Shown here: positions 7,907 through 17,324 of the stretch, piece after piece
Position numbering within the stretch: the first letter of the stretch is position 1
How the letters are laid out: each line of letters opens with the position of its first letter
Source: an uncultured Lachnospiraceae bacterium
GTDB lineage: Bacteria > Bacillota > Clostridia > Lachnospirales > Lachnospiraceae
Direction: 5' to 3'
Assembly (NCBI GenBank): GCA_934401915.1
Contig: CAKRSV010000003.1
Coordinates: 248,001 to 312,000, forward strand
DNA length: 64,000 nucleotides
Notes under the pieces: model-generated
What the model saw: only the letters and a program-made list of their open reading frames with translations
Databases searched by the model: none
What the model was told of the DNA's origin: nothing
Translations under genes and position numbers: made by a program

Positions 7907-10900
7907 ATGCAGAAAGAGAAAAGAAACGCCAGAAATCCCAAAAGCAGAAAGGTAGTCCGGCTGGAGGAATTTCTGGAGGAAGATGACAATAGATTTGACG
8001 AAGAGGACGAGGACACCGTCACAGACGACACTCTCGAGTTCCTGAGTCTGGACGACGAGGCGATCCGCACCTATCAGCAGAAGGAAGCGCGGAAAAAGCC
8101 TGCGGGGAAGCGCCGCCTTGAAAAAGCGTATAAGGAGCAGCGGGCATACGCACAGGACGATTACGAGGACGGCGACTACGAAGAAGATGCGTATGAGGAC
8201 GACTACGAGGATGACGATTACGAGGAAGATGCGTGTGAGGACGACTACGAGGACGACGATTACGAGGAAAATGCGTATGAGGACGACTACGAGGACGGCG
8301 ATTACGAGGACGGCGATTACGAGGAAGACGCGTATGAGGACGACTACGAGGATTATGCCGACTACGAAGAGGACGAGTACGAATATGAAGATTATGACGA
8401 GCGGGAGAGCTTTGGCAGCAGAGTGTCTTATTTTATCACCCATCTGAGCACTCTGGATATGGTAGTTGCCATGCTGGGGATCCTGGTGCTGATCGGCGGT
8501 TGTGTGACCGGCGGGATCTTTGTTCATGCCAAGAATCTGGAAAAGCAGGTGAGCGCCTTCGCAGAGGTTGGATCGGAGCTTGCAGGAGTCCAGGTGGTGG
8601 GGGAAAGCGGACTGGACGCCGTAGATCAGGCAGCCCGGGCAATCCAGCCGGAAGAGACACAGGAACCGGAAAGCGACCAGCAGTCGGACGATGCAGAGAA
8701 GGACAAAGACAAAAAGACGGTCACGGTCACGCTGAACATCACTTCGATCCAGTCGGATATGAAGGTGAAGTTTGTCAACAAGGAGACGGGAAAACTGATC
8801 GGCAGCGTGCCGTTTGAAGTCTCAGTGACCGGCGGAAAGAAGAATTTTGATCTCAAGGACGACGATAAGGACGGCATCATCTACCAGACGGGGGTTGCAG
8901 CAGGCAGCTATCAGGTGTCGGTCAAGGCTCTGGACGGCGAACAGTACAAGAGCTATATCCTGCCCGGTTCGGCGAGCAGCGTGACGGTCAGCGATAAGAT
9001 CGCATACAAAAAGGTAGATGTGGCGGATGAGGTAAAGAGCGAATCTGAGGTCAACGCAGCGGCAGAGGATACAGCAATTCAGGATACGGCGCAGGAATCG
9101 GCGCTGGCAGATACTGTGGAATGGGTGGAATCCACCAAGACTCCGATCGGAGAAGGGGAAGAAACCTATGTGGTGGTGGATAAAAAATCGATCACAGATC
9201 CCTGGACAGTCAGCAGCGCCTTTCGGAAGATGGTAGCAGAGGAACAGACGCAGAGCGTCGAGGATGCGGTAGTCGAACTGAGCAGCAGTTCGTTGGAGCT
9301 GACCAAGGGTAAGAGCGGGACGCTCAGCGTATCCGTGACAAATACCGACGTCAGATATGCCGTGGAGTGGAGCAGCTCGGATACCGGAGTCGCAACGGTG
9401 AGCGATGGGACTGTCACGGCAGTGGGAGTCGGAAGTGCAACCATCACTGCAAAGGTTTCGGTGGGAAGCCTGATCCAGGAGTGCACCTGTCAGGTGACAG
9501 TCACGGAAGAGAGCAAGCCGGCCGAGATCACAGTGGAACTGAACAACACCAGCATGGAGCTGACCAAAGGACAGACCGGAAATCTGAACGTGTCGGTCAG
9601 CGGTGCGGATTCTGATTATAAGACGGAGTGGAGCAGCTCGGATACCGGGGTCGCAACGGTGAGCGACGGAACAGTTACTGCCGTTGGCGCGGGAAATGCG
9701 ACGATCACGGTGAAGATCTCTTCGGGAGGAGTGGAGAAGTCTGCCTCCTGTAAGGTGAAGGTGACCGAAGAAAAGAGTACCGAGACGGTCTACACGAAGG
9801 TCACGATCAGCGGAGCAACGGAAGTGGCGGTAGGAAAGACCATCACGCTGAGCGCGCAGACGGAGCCTGCAGGCGGAAGCGTCAAGTGGAGCAGCGACAA
9901 TGAGAAGATCGCCAAGGTGGACGGATCCGGTGTGGTGACCGGTGTGGCAGAGGGCACGGCGCAGATCAAGGCAGTGTGTGAAAAGGATGAGAAGATCTCA
10001 GCAACCTGGCAGGTCAAGGTGAAAAAGACTGTCACAGTGGACGGAAGCACGAAGCTCAAGGATAAAGACGGCAACCAGCTCTACTATAAAGAGGGGGACA
10101 CGTATAAAGAGGCGACTTATGACGACTATAAGAAGCGCGACACTTTTTATAAGAAGAGCAAGGAAGTCAAGAATTACAAATATACTGGCTGGCAGACGAT
10201 CGATGGACATGTCTACTATTATGACAAGAACGGCAATTATGTGACAGGCGAGCAGGTCATCCAGGGGGCGAAATACACCTTTGGAAGCGACGGAAAGCTG
10301 GCGGCCAGTTCGGGTTCGATGGGAATCGACGTCTCCAAGTGGAACGGCTCGATCGACTGGAATGCAGTGAAGAATTCCGGCGTTTCCTATGTTATCATCC
10401 GATGCGGGTATCGGGGATCTTCCACCGGCGCGCTGATCGAGGATCCGAAGTTCCGGAGTAATATCCAGGGCGCGAAGGCGGCAGGCTTAAAGGTAGGCGT
10501 GTACTTCTTCAGCCAGGCAGTCAACGAGGTGGAGGCTGTCGAGGAGGCGTCCATGGCGCTGAGCCTGATCAAGGGTTACAGCCTGAACTATCCGGTATTT
10601 CTGGATGTGGAGGCGAGCGGCGGCCGCGGAGACGGCGTGAGCAAAGATGTGCGGACGGCTGTCTGCAAGGCATTCTGCGCGACCATTCAGAATTCGGGAT
10701 ATTCTGCCGGGATCTACGCAAATAAGACCTGGTTTACCGAGCGCATCAACACAGGAAGCCTGACTGGCTACAAGATCTGGCTGGCACAGTATGCAAGCGC
10801 ACCGACCTACACGACGACCAGATATGACATCTGGCAGTATTCGTCGACAGGCAAGGTCAGCGGGATCAATGGAAAGGTAGATATGAATATCAGCTACCTG

Positions 10901-10909
10901 AACTATTAG
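7907..10909 (+). CDS. membrane-anchored GH25 muramidase with acidic repeats, three Big_2 domains and a cell-wall-binding-like region
   Basis: A 1,000-residue protein expected to cut the beta-1,4 bond after N-acetylmuramic acid in peptidoglycan. Order: a charged cytoplasmic N-terminus with DDYEDDDYEEDA-type repeats (about 83-165), one membrane helix (about 184-206), a low-complexity linker, a beta domain with DDDKDGIIY (about 270-370), three Ig-like Big_2 domains with WSSSDTGVATVSDG signatures (about 460-705), a glucan/choline-binding-like repeat (GWQTIDGHVYYYDKNGNYVTG, about 735-800) and a GH25 domain (805-1000). Catalytic residues are visible: DVSKWN (D808) and FLDVEA (D900, E902). There is no signal-peptidase site, so it should stay anchored as a type II protein. 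It is the first gene of the surface-polysaccharide locus and has its own promoter. Confidence 0.92.
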   Translation: MQKEKRNARNPKSRKVVRLEEFLEEDDNRFDEEDEDTVTDDTLEFLSLDDEAIRTYQQKEARKKPAGKRRLEKAYKEQRAYAQDDYEDGDYEEDAYEDDYEDDDYEEDACEDDYEDDDYEENAYEDDYEDGDYEDGDYEEDAYEDDYEDYADYEEDEYEYEDYDERESFGSRVSYFITHLSTLDMVVAMLGILVLIGGCVTGGIFVHAKNLEKQVSAFAEVGSELAGVQVVGESGLDAVDQAARAIQPEETQEPESDQQSDDAEKDKDKKTVTVTLNITSIQSDMKVKFVNKETGKLIGSVPFEVSVTGGKKNFDLKDDDKDGIIYQTGVAAGSYQVSVKALDGEQYKSYILPGSASSVTVSDKIAYKKVDVADEVKSESEVNAAAEDTAIQDTAQESALADTVEWVESTKTPIGEGEETYVVVDKKSITDPWTVSSAFRKMVAEEQTQSVEDAVVELSSSSLELTKGKSGTLSVSVTNTDVRYAVEWSSSDTGVATVSDGTVTAVGVGSATITAKVSVGSLIQECTCQVTVTEESKPAEITVELNNTSMELTKGQTGNLNVSVSGADSDYKTEWSSSDTGVATVSDGTVTAVGAGNATITVKISSGGVEKSASCKVKVTEEKSTETVYTKVTISGATEVAVGKTITLSAQTEPAGGSVKWSSDNEKIAKVDGSGVVTGVAEGTAQIKAVCEKDEKISATWQVKVKKTVTVDGSTKLKDKDGNQLYYKEGDTYKEATYDDYKKRDTFYKKSKEVKNYKYTGWQTIDGHVYYYDKNGNYVTGEQVIQGAKYTFGSDGKLAASSGSMGIDVSKWNGSIDWNAVKNSGVSYVIIRCGYRGSSTGALIEDPKFRSNIQGAKAAGLKVGVYFFSQAVNEVEAVEEASMALSLIKGYSLNYPVFLDVEASGGRGDGVSKDVRTAVCKAFCATIQNSGYSAGIYANKTWFTERINTGSLTGYKIWLAQYASAPTYTTTRYDIWQYSSTGKVSGINGKVDMNISYLNY
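8158..8405 (+). repeat. in-frame acidic tandem repeats (DDYEDDDYEEDA type)
   Basis: Near-repeated units of gaggacgactacgaggac and gattacgaggaagatgcg encode about 80 residues made almost only of Asp, Glu and Tyr. This lies on the predicted cytoplasmic side of the muramidase. The repeats are close enough for slippage or recombination to change their number. Confidence 0.85.
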
Positions 10910-10922
10910 GATCTGGCAAACG

Positions 10923-10941
10923 GGCAGGCACGATGCCTGCC
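10923..10941 (+). other. short GC-rich hairpin between muramidase and rfbB
   Basis: GGCAGGCA and TGCCTGCC form a perfect 8-bp stem with a CGA loop, 14 bases after the muramidase stop. There is no T-run after it, so it is more likely an mRNA stability or partial attenuation element than a full terminator. Confidence 0.5.
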
Positions 10942-10971
10942 GTGAAAAATAAAGAAAGATGGAGAGAAAAA

Positions 10972-12054
10972 ATGAGAACATACCTTGTAACCGGAGGAGC
11001 CGGATTCATTGGTTCCAACTATATTCATTACATGTTCCGCAAGTACGATCAGGAGATCCGCATCATCAACGTGGACGCGCTGACCTATGCGGGCAATCTG
11101 GAAAATCTGAAGGATATTGAAAACCGGGAGAATTACACGTTTATCAAAGCGGATATCTGCGATAAAGAGGCGATCAGCAGGATCTTTGCCGAAAATGATA
11201 TCGACCGGGTCGTTCATTTCGCAGCGGAGAGCCATGTGGACAGAAGCATCCGCAATCCCGAGATCTTTGTACAGACAAATGTGCTCGGAACGGCAGTGAT
11301 GCTCAACTGCGCAAAGGCAGCGTGGGAGCTTCCGGACGGAGGCTTTAAGGAAGGAAAGAAATTCCTGCATGTTTCCACGGACGAGGTGTACGGTTCTCTG
11401 GACGAGGACGGCGGATATTTCTACGAGACGACGCCCTATGCGCCGCACAGTCCGTACTCAGCGAGCAAGGCAAGCTCGGACATGCTGGTAAAGGCGTACA
11501 TGGACACTTATAAATTCCCGGCGAATATCACGAACTGTTCGAACAACTACGGTCCGTACCAGTTCCCGGAGAAGCTGATCCCACTGATCATCAACAACGC
11601 GCTTCATGGGAAGAAGCTGCCGGTGTACGGCGATGGAAAGAATGTAAGAGACTGGCTGTATGTGGAAGATCACGCAAAGGCGATCGACATGGTTCAGGAA
11701 AAAGGAAGGCTTTTCGAGACGTACAATGTAGGCGGACACAACGAAAAGCAGAATATAGAGATCATCAAGATCATTCTGGAGACGCTCCAGGAGATGCTTC
11801 CGGACGACGATCCGCGCAAGGCGCTGGTCAGCGAAGATCTGATCACTTACGTGGAGGACAGAAAGGGGCATGACAGAAGATATGCGATCGCCCCGGACAA
11901 GATCAAGGCAGAGATCGGCTGGGAGCCGGAGACGATGTTTAAGGAAGGGATCCGCCGCACGATCCAGTGGTTCTTCGAGCATGAGGACTGGATGAAGAAT
12001 GTGACGAGCGGTGATTACCAGAAGTATTACGAAGAGATGTATCAGGCGAAATAG
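10972..12054 (+). CDS. rfbB: dTDP-glucose 4,6-dehydratase
   Basis: A 360-residue enzyme that converts dTDP-glucose to dTDP-4-keto-6-deoxyglucose, step two of dTDP-L-rhamnose synthesis. The start at 10972 is chosen over 10933 because GGAGAG lies upstream and the residue after it begins the TYLVTGGAGFIGSNYIHY NAD-binding motif. Further hallmarks are HFAAESHVDRSI, STDEVYGSL with the catalytic Asp-Glu pair, and the YSASKASSD Tyr-x-x-x-Lys motif. The length is normal for the family. It is followed 42 bases later by rfbA; rfbC comes after a GH25-like gene. Confidence 0.97.
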   Translation: MRTYLVTGGAGFIGSNYIHYMFRKYDQEIRIINVDALTYAGNLENLKDIENRENYTFIKADICDKEAISRIFAENDIDRVVHFAAESHVDRSIRNPEIFVQTNVLGTAVMLNCAKAAWELPDGGFKEGKKFLHVSTDEVYGSLDEDGGYFYETTPYAPHSPYSASKASSDMLVKAYMDTYKFPANITNCSNNYGPYQFPEKLIPLIINNALHGKKLPVYGDGKNVRDWLYVEDHAKAIDMVQEKGRLFETYNVGGHNEKQNIEIIKIILETLQEMLPDDDPRKALVSEDLITYVEDRKGHDRRYAIAPDKIKAEIGWEPETMFKEGIRRTIQWFFEHEDWMKNVTSGDYQKYYEEMYQAK

Positions 12055-12096
12055 CAGAGACGGCTCTGCACGAAGCGCCGGAAGAGAGGTTGAGCG

Positions 12097-12966
12097 ATGA
12101 AAGGTATTATTCTTGCCGGAGGTTCCGGAACACGACTGTATCCATTGACCAAAGCGATATCGAAGCAGATCATGCCGGTGTATGACAAGCCGATGATCTA
12201 CTATCCGCTTTCCACCCTGATGCTGGCTGGTATTCAGGAGATTTTGATCATTTCTACGCCGAGGGATCTCCCGGTATTTCAGGAGCTTTTGGGAACAGGA
12301 GAGCAGCTCGGGCTGCGCCTTGCCTATGCGGTGCAGGAATATCCGAGAGGACTCGCGGACGCGTTTATCATTGGAGCGGATTTTATCGGAAACGATCATG
12401 TTGCGCTCGTTCTTGGAGATAATATCTTTTATGGACAGAGCTTTTCACGGGTTTTGCGGGAGGTGGCATCCAGAGAGAGCGGAGCGACGATCTTCGGGTA
12501 CTATGTGCGCGACCCGCGTGAGTACGGTGTGGTAGAATTTGATGAAAATGGCATGGCACTGTCGATCGAGGAGAAGCCGGAGCATCCGAAAAGCAATTAT
12601 GCAGTGCCCGGATTGTATTTCTACGATCAGGACGTTGTGGAGATCGCCAGAAATGTCAAGCCCTCGGCGCGTGGTGAGATCGAGATCACCAGTATCAACA
12701 ACGAGTATTTGAGAAGAGGCACGCTGCGCGTGGAGACGCTGGGAAGAGGCTTTGCATGGCTGGATACCGGCAATCACGACGCCCTGCTGGATGCGGCAGA
12801 CTTTGTGGCTGCCTTCCAGAAAAGACAGGGGCTGTACATTTCCTGCATCGAGGAGATCGCGTACAAGAGAGGCTTTATCACAAGAGAACAACTGTTGGAG
12901 CTGGCAAAGCCGCTGATGAAAACGGCGTATGGCCAGTACATGGTAGAGGTAGCAAATGGGCTCTAA
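12097..12966 (+). CDS. rfbA: glucose-1-phosphate thymidylyltransferase
   Basis: A 289-residue nucleotidyltransferase that makes dTDP-glucose from dTTP and glucose-1-phosphate, the first committed step to dTDP-L-rhamnose. It begins [18 protein letters not shown], with the nucleotide-binding GGSGTRL loop, then [18 protein letters not shown], and VLGDNIFYG for metal binding. Length and motifs are typical of RmlA. The ribosome site is AGAGGTTGAGCG before ATG. Its last 11 bases overlap the next gene, a GH25-like protein, which implies coupled translation. Glucose-1-phosphate could come from the phosphohexomutase at 24192. Confidence 0.97.
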   Translation: MKGIILAGGSGTRLYPLTKAISKQIMPVYDKPMIYYPLSTLMLAGIQEILIISTPRDLPVFQELLGTGEQLGLRLAYAVQEYPRGLADAFIIGADFIGNDHVALVLGDNIFYGQSFSRVLREVASRESGATIFGYYVRDPREYGVVEFDENGMALSIEEKPEHPKSNYAVPGLYFYDQDVVEIARNVKPSARGEIEITSINNEYLRRGTLRVETLGRGFAWLDTGNHDALLDAADFVAAFQKRQGLYISCIEEIAYKRGFITREQLLELAKPLMKTAYGQYMVEVANGL

Positions 12967-14296
12967 AGGCATAAGAAGAGCGATGCTTTCGATGATCGGC
13001 ATGTTTCTGGTGCTGGCGGCGGTGATCGTTTTCTCGAATCTGGATACGGTCAAGAAGAAGCTGGGTATCGGGACGGCAGAGCAGACGGAGGTGTCGGAGC
13101 AGACACCGGGTATGGAGGATGGCGGACAGATAGGAAATGATCTGTCTGCTTTCGTGCGCGATGAAACCTTTTTTGATCCGGAGGTGAAATTTAAGAGCAT
13201 CGAGATGTATTCGGGCAAAAGGGTGTCCATGACGGCGGCGTCGGCGGCGGGGGATCTCTACATCTTTATAGAGAACAGCGTAGGAGAGCTTGCGGAGGGC
13301 GCGGCGTTTACGGTAGAGCTTCAGGGCGTGGGCGAGTACACGGACGAGGACGAGGACGGGATCATTTATATCGATCAGCTGAAGCCGGGCGAGTACAGCG
13401 TTTCCCTGAAGGAACTGGAGGGCTATAGCGTTCCGGATTCGATCACCACGATACAGGTGAAGGATGAGCTGGAATATAAGAAGCTGGATTACGTAGATTA
13501 TCTGATCCGGCAGAAAAAGGATGTCAAGGCCGAAAAGGAGGACAGCTTCCTGAATCAGGCGGCAGAGGATGCAGACGGAACGGAGAATACCAGACTGCAG
13601 ACCGCATCGACGGCGGGAAAGACCGGGATCGACGTATCCGAGCACAACGGAGAGATCGACTGGAAGCAGGTAAAAGAGGCGGGCGTGTCCTTTGCGATGA
13701 TCCGCTGCGGTTACCGGGGAACAGCAACCGGAGTTCTGGTGGAGGATTCCCGCTATGAAGAGAATATAAAAAGCGCGCTGGGGCAGGAGATCCCGGTAGG
13801 CATCTTCTTTGAGACGCAGGCCGTGTCGGAGACAGAGGCGGTTGAGGAAGCCAGCATGGTACTGGGACTGATCCGCAAATACGATGTGGACTATCCGGTC
13901 TTTTTAAAGTGCGGACCGGTGAGCGCATCCACGAGGACAAAGAGACTGGACGGCGAGGACCGGACAAGAATCGCGGAAGCGTTCCTAAAGACGGTTTCGG
14001 CGGCTGGTTACGAGACGGGTATATGTGCCGCAAAGGGCTGGCTGGAGGACGAACTGGACAGTGAGGCACTGTCGGACTACAATACCTGGCTTGCCGAATA
14101 CAGCGAGATCCCGTCCTATGACGGCTATTACCATATGTGGCAGTACACTTCCAGAGGAACGGTGCCGGGAATTCTGACCGACGTCGATCTGGATGTTTGT
14201 TATATGAAAATTGACACAAGTGTCAACCATGCGGCGAACGCCGGGGGATATTCCGGCGTAGTCAATGGCAATGCGGGCAATGTTCCGACACAGTAG
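12956..14296 (+). CDS. GH25-fold pseudoenzyme (catalytic DxE lost), membrane-anchored
   Basis: A 446-residue protein with an N-terminal membrane helix (residues about 8-26, [21 protein letters not shown]), a beta domain shared with the large muramidase ([22 protein letters not shown]), and a C-terminal GH25 domain (about 222-425) beginning [14 protein letters not shown]. The muramidase FLDVEA becomes FLKCGP here: Lys318 and Gly320 replace the catalytic Asp and Glu, while the first Asp and the closing MWQYTS and VDLDVC strands are kept. It is therefore expected to bind but not cut glycan chains. It starts inside rfbA with an 11-base overlap and ends 21 bases before rfbC. A role as a scaffold or receptor for polysaccharide attachment is inference. 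Confidence 0.85.
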   Translation: MGSKGIRRAMLSMIGMFLVLAAVIVFSNLDTVKKKLGIGTAEQTEVSEQTPGMEDGGQIGNDLSAFVRDETFFDPEVKFKSIEMYSGKRVSMTAASAAGDLYIFIENSVGELAEGAAFTVELQGVGEYTDEDEDGIIYIDQLKPGEYSVSLKELEGYSVPDSITTIQVKDELEYKKLDYVDYLIRQKKDVKAEKEDSFLNQAAEDADGTENTRLQTASTAGKTGIDVSEHNGEIDWKQVKEAGVSFAMIRCGYRGTATGVLVEDSRYEENIKSALGQEIPVGIFFETQAVSETEAVEEASMVLGLIRKYDVDYPVFLKCGPVSASTRTKRLDGEDRTRIAEAFLKTVSAAGYETGICAAKGWLEDELDSEALSDYNTWLAEYSEIPSYDGYYHMWQYTSRGTVPGILTDVDLDVCYMKIDTSVNHAANAGGYSGVVNGNAGNVPTQ

Positions 14297-14316
14297 ACAC
14301 GTGAATAGGAGGAAAA

Positions 14317-14877
14317 ATGGGTAAGATAACAGTGGAAACATGCGAAATTGAAGGATTGAAGGTAATTACGCCGACGGTTTTCGGAGACTCGAGGGGTTAT
14401 TTCATGGAAACCTACAATTATAATGATTATAAAGAGGCGGGCATCGATCAGATTTTCGTGCAGGACAACCAGTCCTCCTCGACCAAAGGAGTGCTGAGAG
14501 GACTGCATTTCCAGATCCAGTATCCGCAGGATAAGCTGGTGCGCGTGCTGAGCGGAGAAGTGTTCGATGTGGCGGTCGATCTGCGCAAGGGCTCGGCGAC
14601 TTACGGAAAGTGGCACGGCGTGCTTTTGTCGGCAGAAAATAAGAAGCAGTTCTTCATCCCGAAGGATTTCGCGCACGGATTCTTTGTCCTCTCTGATTAT
14701 GCGGAATTTGCCTACAAGTGCGCGGACTTCTATCATCCGAACGACGAGGGCGGCATCATCTGGAACGATCCCGCGATCGGAATCGACTGGCCGATCCCGG
14801 AGGGAACGGAACTGATTATGTCGGACAAGGATCAGAAGTGGGACGGCATCAAGGCATTTACAGAGAAATACCGTTAG
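14317..14877 (+). CDS. rfbC: dTDP-4-dehydrorhamnose 3,5-epimerase
   Basis: A 186-residue cupin-fold enzyme that epimerises C3 and C5 of dTDP-4-keto-6-deoxyglucose. It shows the family motifs DSRGYFMETYN, STKGVLRGLHFQ with the catalytic histidine, RKGSATYGKW and FAHGFFVLSD. An AGGAGG ribosome site precedes the ATG. The length is normal. The reductase that finishes rhamnose synthesis, rfbD, is not in this window, so it must be elsewhere or lie outside the edges. Confidence 0.97.
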   Translation: MGKITVETCEIEGLKVITPTVFGDSRGYFMETYNYNDYKEAGIDQIFVQDNQSSSTKGVLRGLHFQIQYPQDKLVRVLSGEVFDVAVDLRKGSATYGKWHGVLLSAENKKQFFIPKDFAHGFFVLSDYAEFAYKCADFYHPNDEGGIIWNDPAIGIDWPIPEGTELIMSDKDQKWDGIKAFTEKYR

Positions 14878-14896
14878 GATATAAAGGTCAGGAAAC

Positions 14897-15925
14897 ATGG
14901 GCGATAATAGCGAAAAAAAGGAAAAAAAGAAAAAGAGGTGGATCTCTAAGCCCGCAGCGATAGCGATATTCTGGGGGCTTGGTTTGATCCTGGCATTTGT
15001 GCTGATCCAGCATCACAATCCGCTGGCAGATCAGGTCACGGAGCGGATGAAAAAGGTCAGCGGCTGCGTGCTGATTGCATTTACCTGCATCATATTCAGC
15101 ATCTATTCCGAGCGGATCATCACAACGCCGGTGGAATTGTGGCAGAGCCGCAAGATGATCTGGAAGCTGGCGAAGAACGACTTCAAGAAAAGATACGCCG
15201 GATCGTATCTGGGGATCGTCTGGGCGATGGTACAGCCGGTGGTGACCGTGGTAATGTACTGGATCGTGTTCGACAAGGTGTTTGATACCCGGAGTCAGAT
15301 GGTGGCAAGCGGACTGGAAGTACCTTACGTGCTGTATCTGACCGCCGGACTTGTGCCGTGGTTTTTCTTTTCGGAGGCGATCACGCAGGGGACGATGGCG
15401 TTGGTGGAGTATGATTATCTGGTCAAGAAGGTCGTGTTCAATATCAGTATCCTGCCGATCATCAAGGTGATCGCAGCCACGTTTATCCACGTCTTTTTTG
15501 TGGTCGTGCTGCTGCTTGTCTCCATCGGCTACGGGTATTATCCGAGCGTCTATACATTGCAGATCATCTATTACAGCATCTGCCTGTTCCTGCTGGTGCT
15601 GGGCATGAGTTATATGACCTGCGCGCTGGTGGTCTTTATCCGGGATCTGCAGCAGATCATCAATATCGCGCTCCAGATCGGGATGTGGGCGACGCCGATC
15701 CTGTGGAGCATTACGATGCTCAAGACCGATAATATGAAGACGCTGTTCAAGCTGAATCCGCTCGTTTATATCGTAAATGGCTATCGGAGCGCTATCTACG
15801 AGAAGGTGTGGTTCTGGGAACATTTCTATTCCTCTACTTATTTCTGGATCTTTACGATCAGCATGTTCTGTATCGGAACGCTGGTATTCCGGAAAATGAA
15901 GGTTCATTTTGCAGATGTGCTGTAG
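14897..15925 (+). CDS. polysaccharide ABC exporter, permease subunit (Wzm/TagG-like)
   Basis: A 342-residue membrane protein of the ABC-2 type. A Lys-rich cytoplasmic start and two hydrophobic segments come first (residues about 16-35 and 52-70), an extension compared with Wzm of about 260 residues. The core starts at LAKNDFKKRYAGSYLGIVWAMVQPVVTVVMYWIVF, the signature of the O-antigen/teichoic-acid export permeases, followed by six predicted helices. It is followed 30 bases later by the ATP-binding subunit. It should move a lipid-linked glycan chain across the membrane. Alternative: a teichoic-acid exporter, as TagG is close in sequence. Confidence 0.92.
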   Translation: MGDNSEKKEKKKKRWISKPAAIAIFWGLGLILAFVLIQHHNPLADQVTERMKKVSGCVLIAFTCIIFSIYSERIITTPVELWQSRKMIWKLAKNDFKKRYAGSYLGIVWAMVQPVVTVVMYWIVFDKVFDTRSQMVASGLEVPYVLYLTAGLVPWFFFSEAITQGTMALVEYDYLVKKVVFNISILPIIKVIAATFIHVFFVVVLLLVSIGYGYYPSVYTLQIIYYSICLFLLVLGMSYMTCALVVFIRDLQQIINIALQIGMWATPILWSITMLKTDNMKTLFKLNPLVYIVNGYRSAIYEKVWFWEHFYSSTYFWIFTISMFCIGTLVFRKMKVHFADVL

Positions 15926-15955
15926 AGAGGCGCGCTGCGGTAAGGATATAGGACG

Positions 15956-17278
15956 ATGAGTGAAAACATTGCAATTCAGGTAGACAACGTAGAAAAGATC
16001 TATAAGCTGTATGACAAGCCTTCTGACCGGCTGAAAGAGGCGCTCGGACTGGGACGCGGTAAGCGGCATACGGAGTATCATGCCCTGAAAGGGATCAGCA
16101 TGAGCATCCGGCAGGGAGAGTGCGTGGGCATCATTGGAACCAACGGCTCCGGAAAATCCACGATCCTCAAGATCATCACCGGCGTGCTGAACCCGACGAG
16201 GGGCAGCGTGACGGTAAACGGAAGGATCTCCGCACTGCTCGAGCTGGGCGCCGGCTTCAATATGGAATATAACGGCATTGAAAACATCTACCTCAACGGG
16301 ACGATGATCGGTTTCAGCAAGAAGGAGATCGATGAAAAGATGGATGCGATCCTGGAGTTTGCAGATATCGGCGAGTATGTGTACCAGCCGGTCAAGACCT
16401 ATTCCAGCGGAATGTTCGTGCGGCTTGCCTTTGCCGTGGCGATCAATATCGATCCGGAGATCCTGATCGTGGACGAGGCATTGTCGGTGGGAGACGTCTT
16501 TTTCCAGGCAAAGTGCTACCATAAGTTTGAAGAGTTCAAGGCGATGGGCAAGACGATCGTATTTGTAAGCCACGACCTGGGGAGTATCAGCAAATACTGT
16601 GACCGCGTGGTGCTTCTGAATCAGGGAACAAAGCTGGGAGAGGGCGATCCGAAAACGATGATCGACACCTACAAGCAGGTGCTGGTAGGGCAGTATGTGG
16701 CTCCTGCGCAGGAGACGGAGCGGCTTCTGGACGACGAGGAGCTGAGAAGCATGGCGGCAAAGGGAGTCGACGCCAGCAAAGCGCTTGCGGCAGGCACGGC
16801 GCAAGGACAGCCGGGCGGTGGAAACGCAGAGAACCCGGAGCTTTTGGAATATGGCTCCAAAAAGGCGCTGATCACCGAATATTATATTACGGACGACAAG
16901 GGAATCCGCACTTCCGCGATCCTGAAGGGCGGAAAATTCACGATCCATATGAAAGTGGAAATGAAGGAAAAGATTCAGGCGCCCATTTTTGCCTTTACGA
17001 TTAAAAATGTAAGGGGAACAGAGATTACCGGAACCAACACCATGTTCGAAAAAGCGTTTCTGGAGTCGGTCGAGGCGGGAGATGAAAAAACGATCACATT
17101 TACCCAGAATATGGACCTGCAGGGCGGCGATTATCTGCTCTCGCTTGGCGTGACAGGCTATGAAAACAATGACTTTACAGTGTATCACAGACTTTATGAT
17201 GTCTTGAACCTGACGGTCATCTCAGACAAGGATACCGTAGGGTTTTATGATATGAATTCGGTAATCACTATCGAATAA
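15956..17278 (+). CDS. polysaccharide ABC exporter, ATP-binding subunit with Wzt C-terminal carbohydrate-binding domain
   Basis: A 440-residue protein. The nucleotide-binding domain covers about 1-250: Walker A GTNGSGKST (61-69), a YSSGM signature (149-153), Walker B with ILIVDEAL (169-176) and the H-loop VSHD. Residues about 290-440 form an extra beta domain (LITEYYITDDKGIRT...FYDMNSVITIE) that matches the Wzt C-terminal domain, which in Gram-negative O-antigen systems reads a methyl- or phospho-methyl cap on the glycan's non-reducing end before export. This domain is absent from TagH-type teichoic-acid exporters. It is followed by a methyltransferase-kinase gene, so cap and reader lie side by side. 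Confidence 0.93.
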   Translation: MSENIAIQVDNVEKIYKLYDKPSDRLKEALGLGRGKRHTEYHALKGISMSIRQGECVGIIGTNGSGKSTILKIITGVLNPTRGSVTVNGRISALLELGAGFNMEYNGIENIYLNGTMIGFSKKEIDEKMDAILEFADIGEYVYQPVKTYSSGMFVRLAFAVAINIDPEILIVDEALSVGDVFFQAKCYHKFEEFKAMGKTIVFVSHDLGSISKYCDRVVLLNQGTKLGEGDPKTMIDTYKQVLVGQYVAPAQETERLLDDEELRSMAAKGVDASKALAAGTAQGQPGGGNAENPELLEYGSKKALITEYYITDDKGIRTSAILKGGKFTIHMKVEMKEKIQAPIFAFTIKNVRGTEITGTNTMFEKAFLESVEAGDEKTITFTQNMDLQGGDYLLSLGVTGYENNDFTVYHRLYDVLNLTVISDKDTVGFYDMNSVITIE

Positions 17279-17324
17279 CAGTAAAAACGGACAAGATTGT
17301 GTGAAAGTGGACGAAGGGAGAATT

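Noticed and set aside
14888..17188. 766-codon minus-strand frame opposite the ABC exporter genes
   Set aside because: The product is rich in His, Arg, Asp and Gln with no domain pattern, as expected for the antisense of a high-GC coding region.
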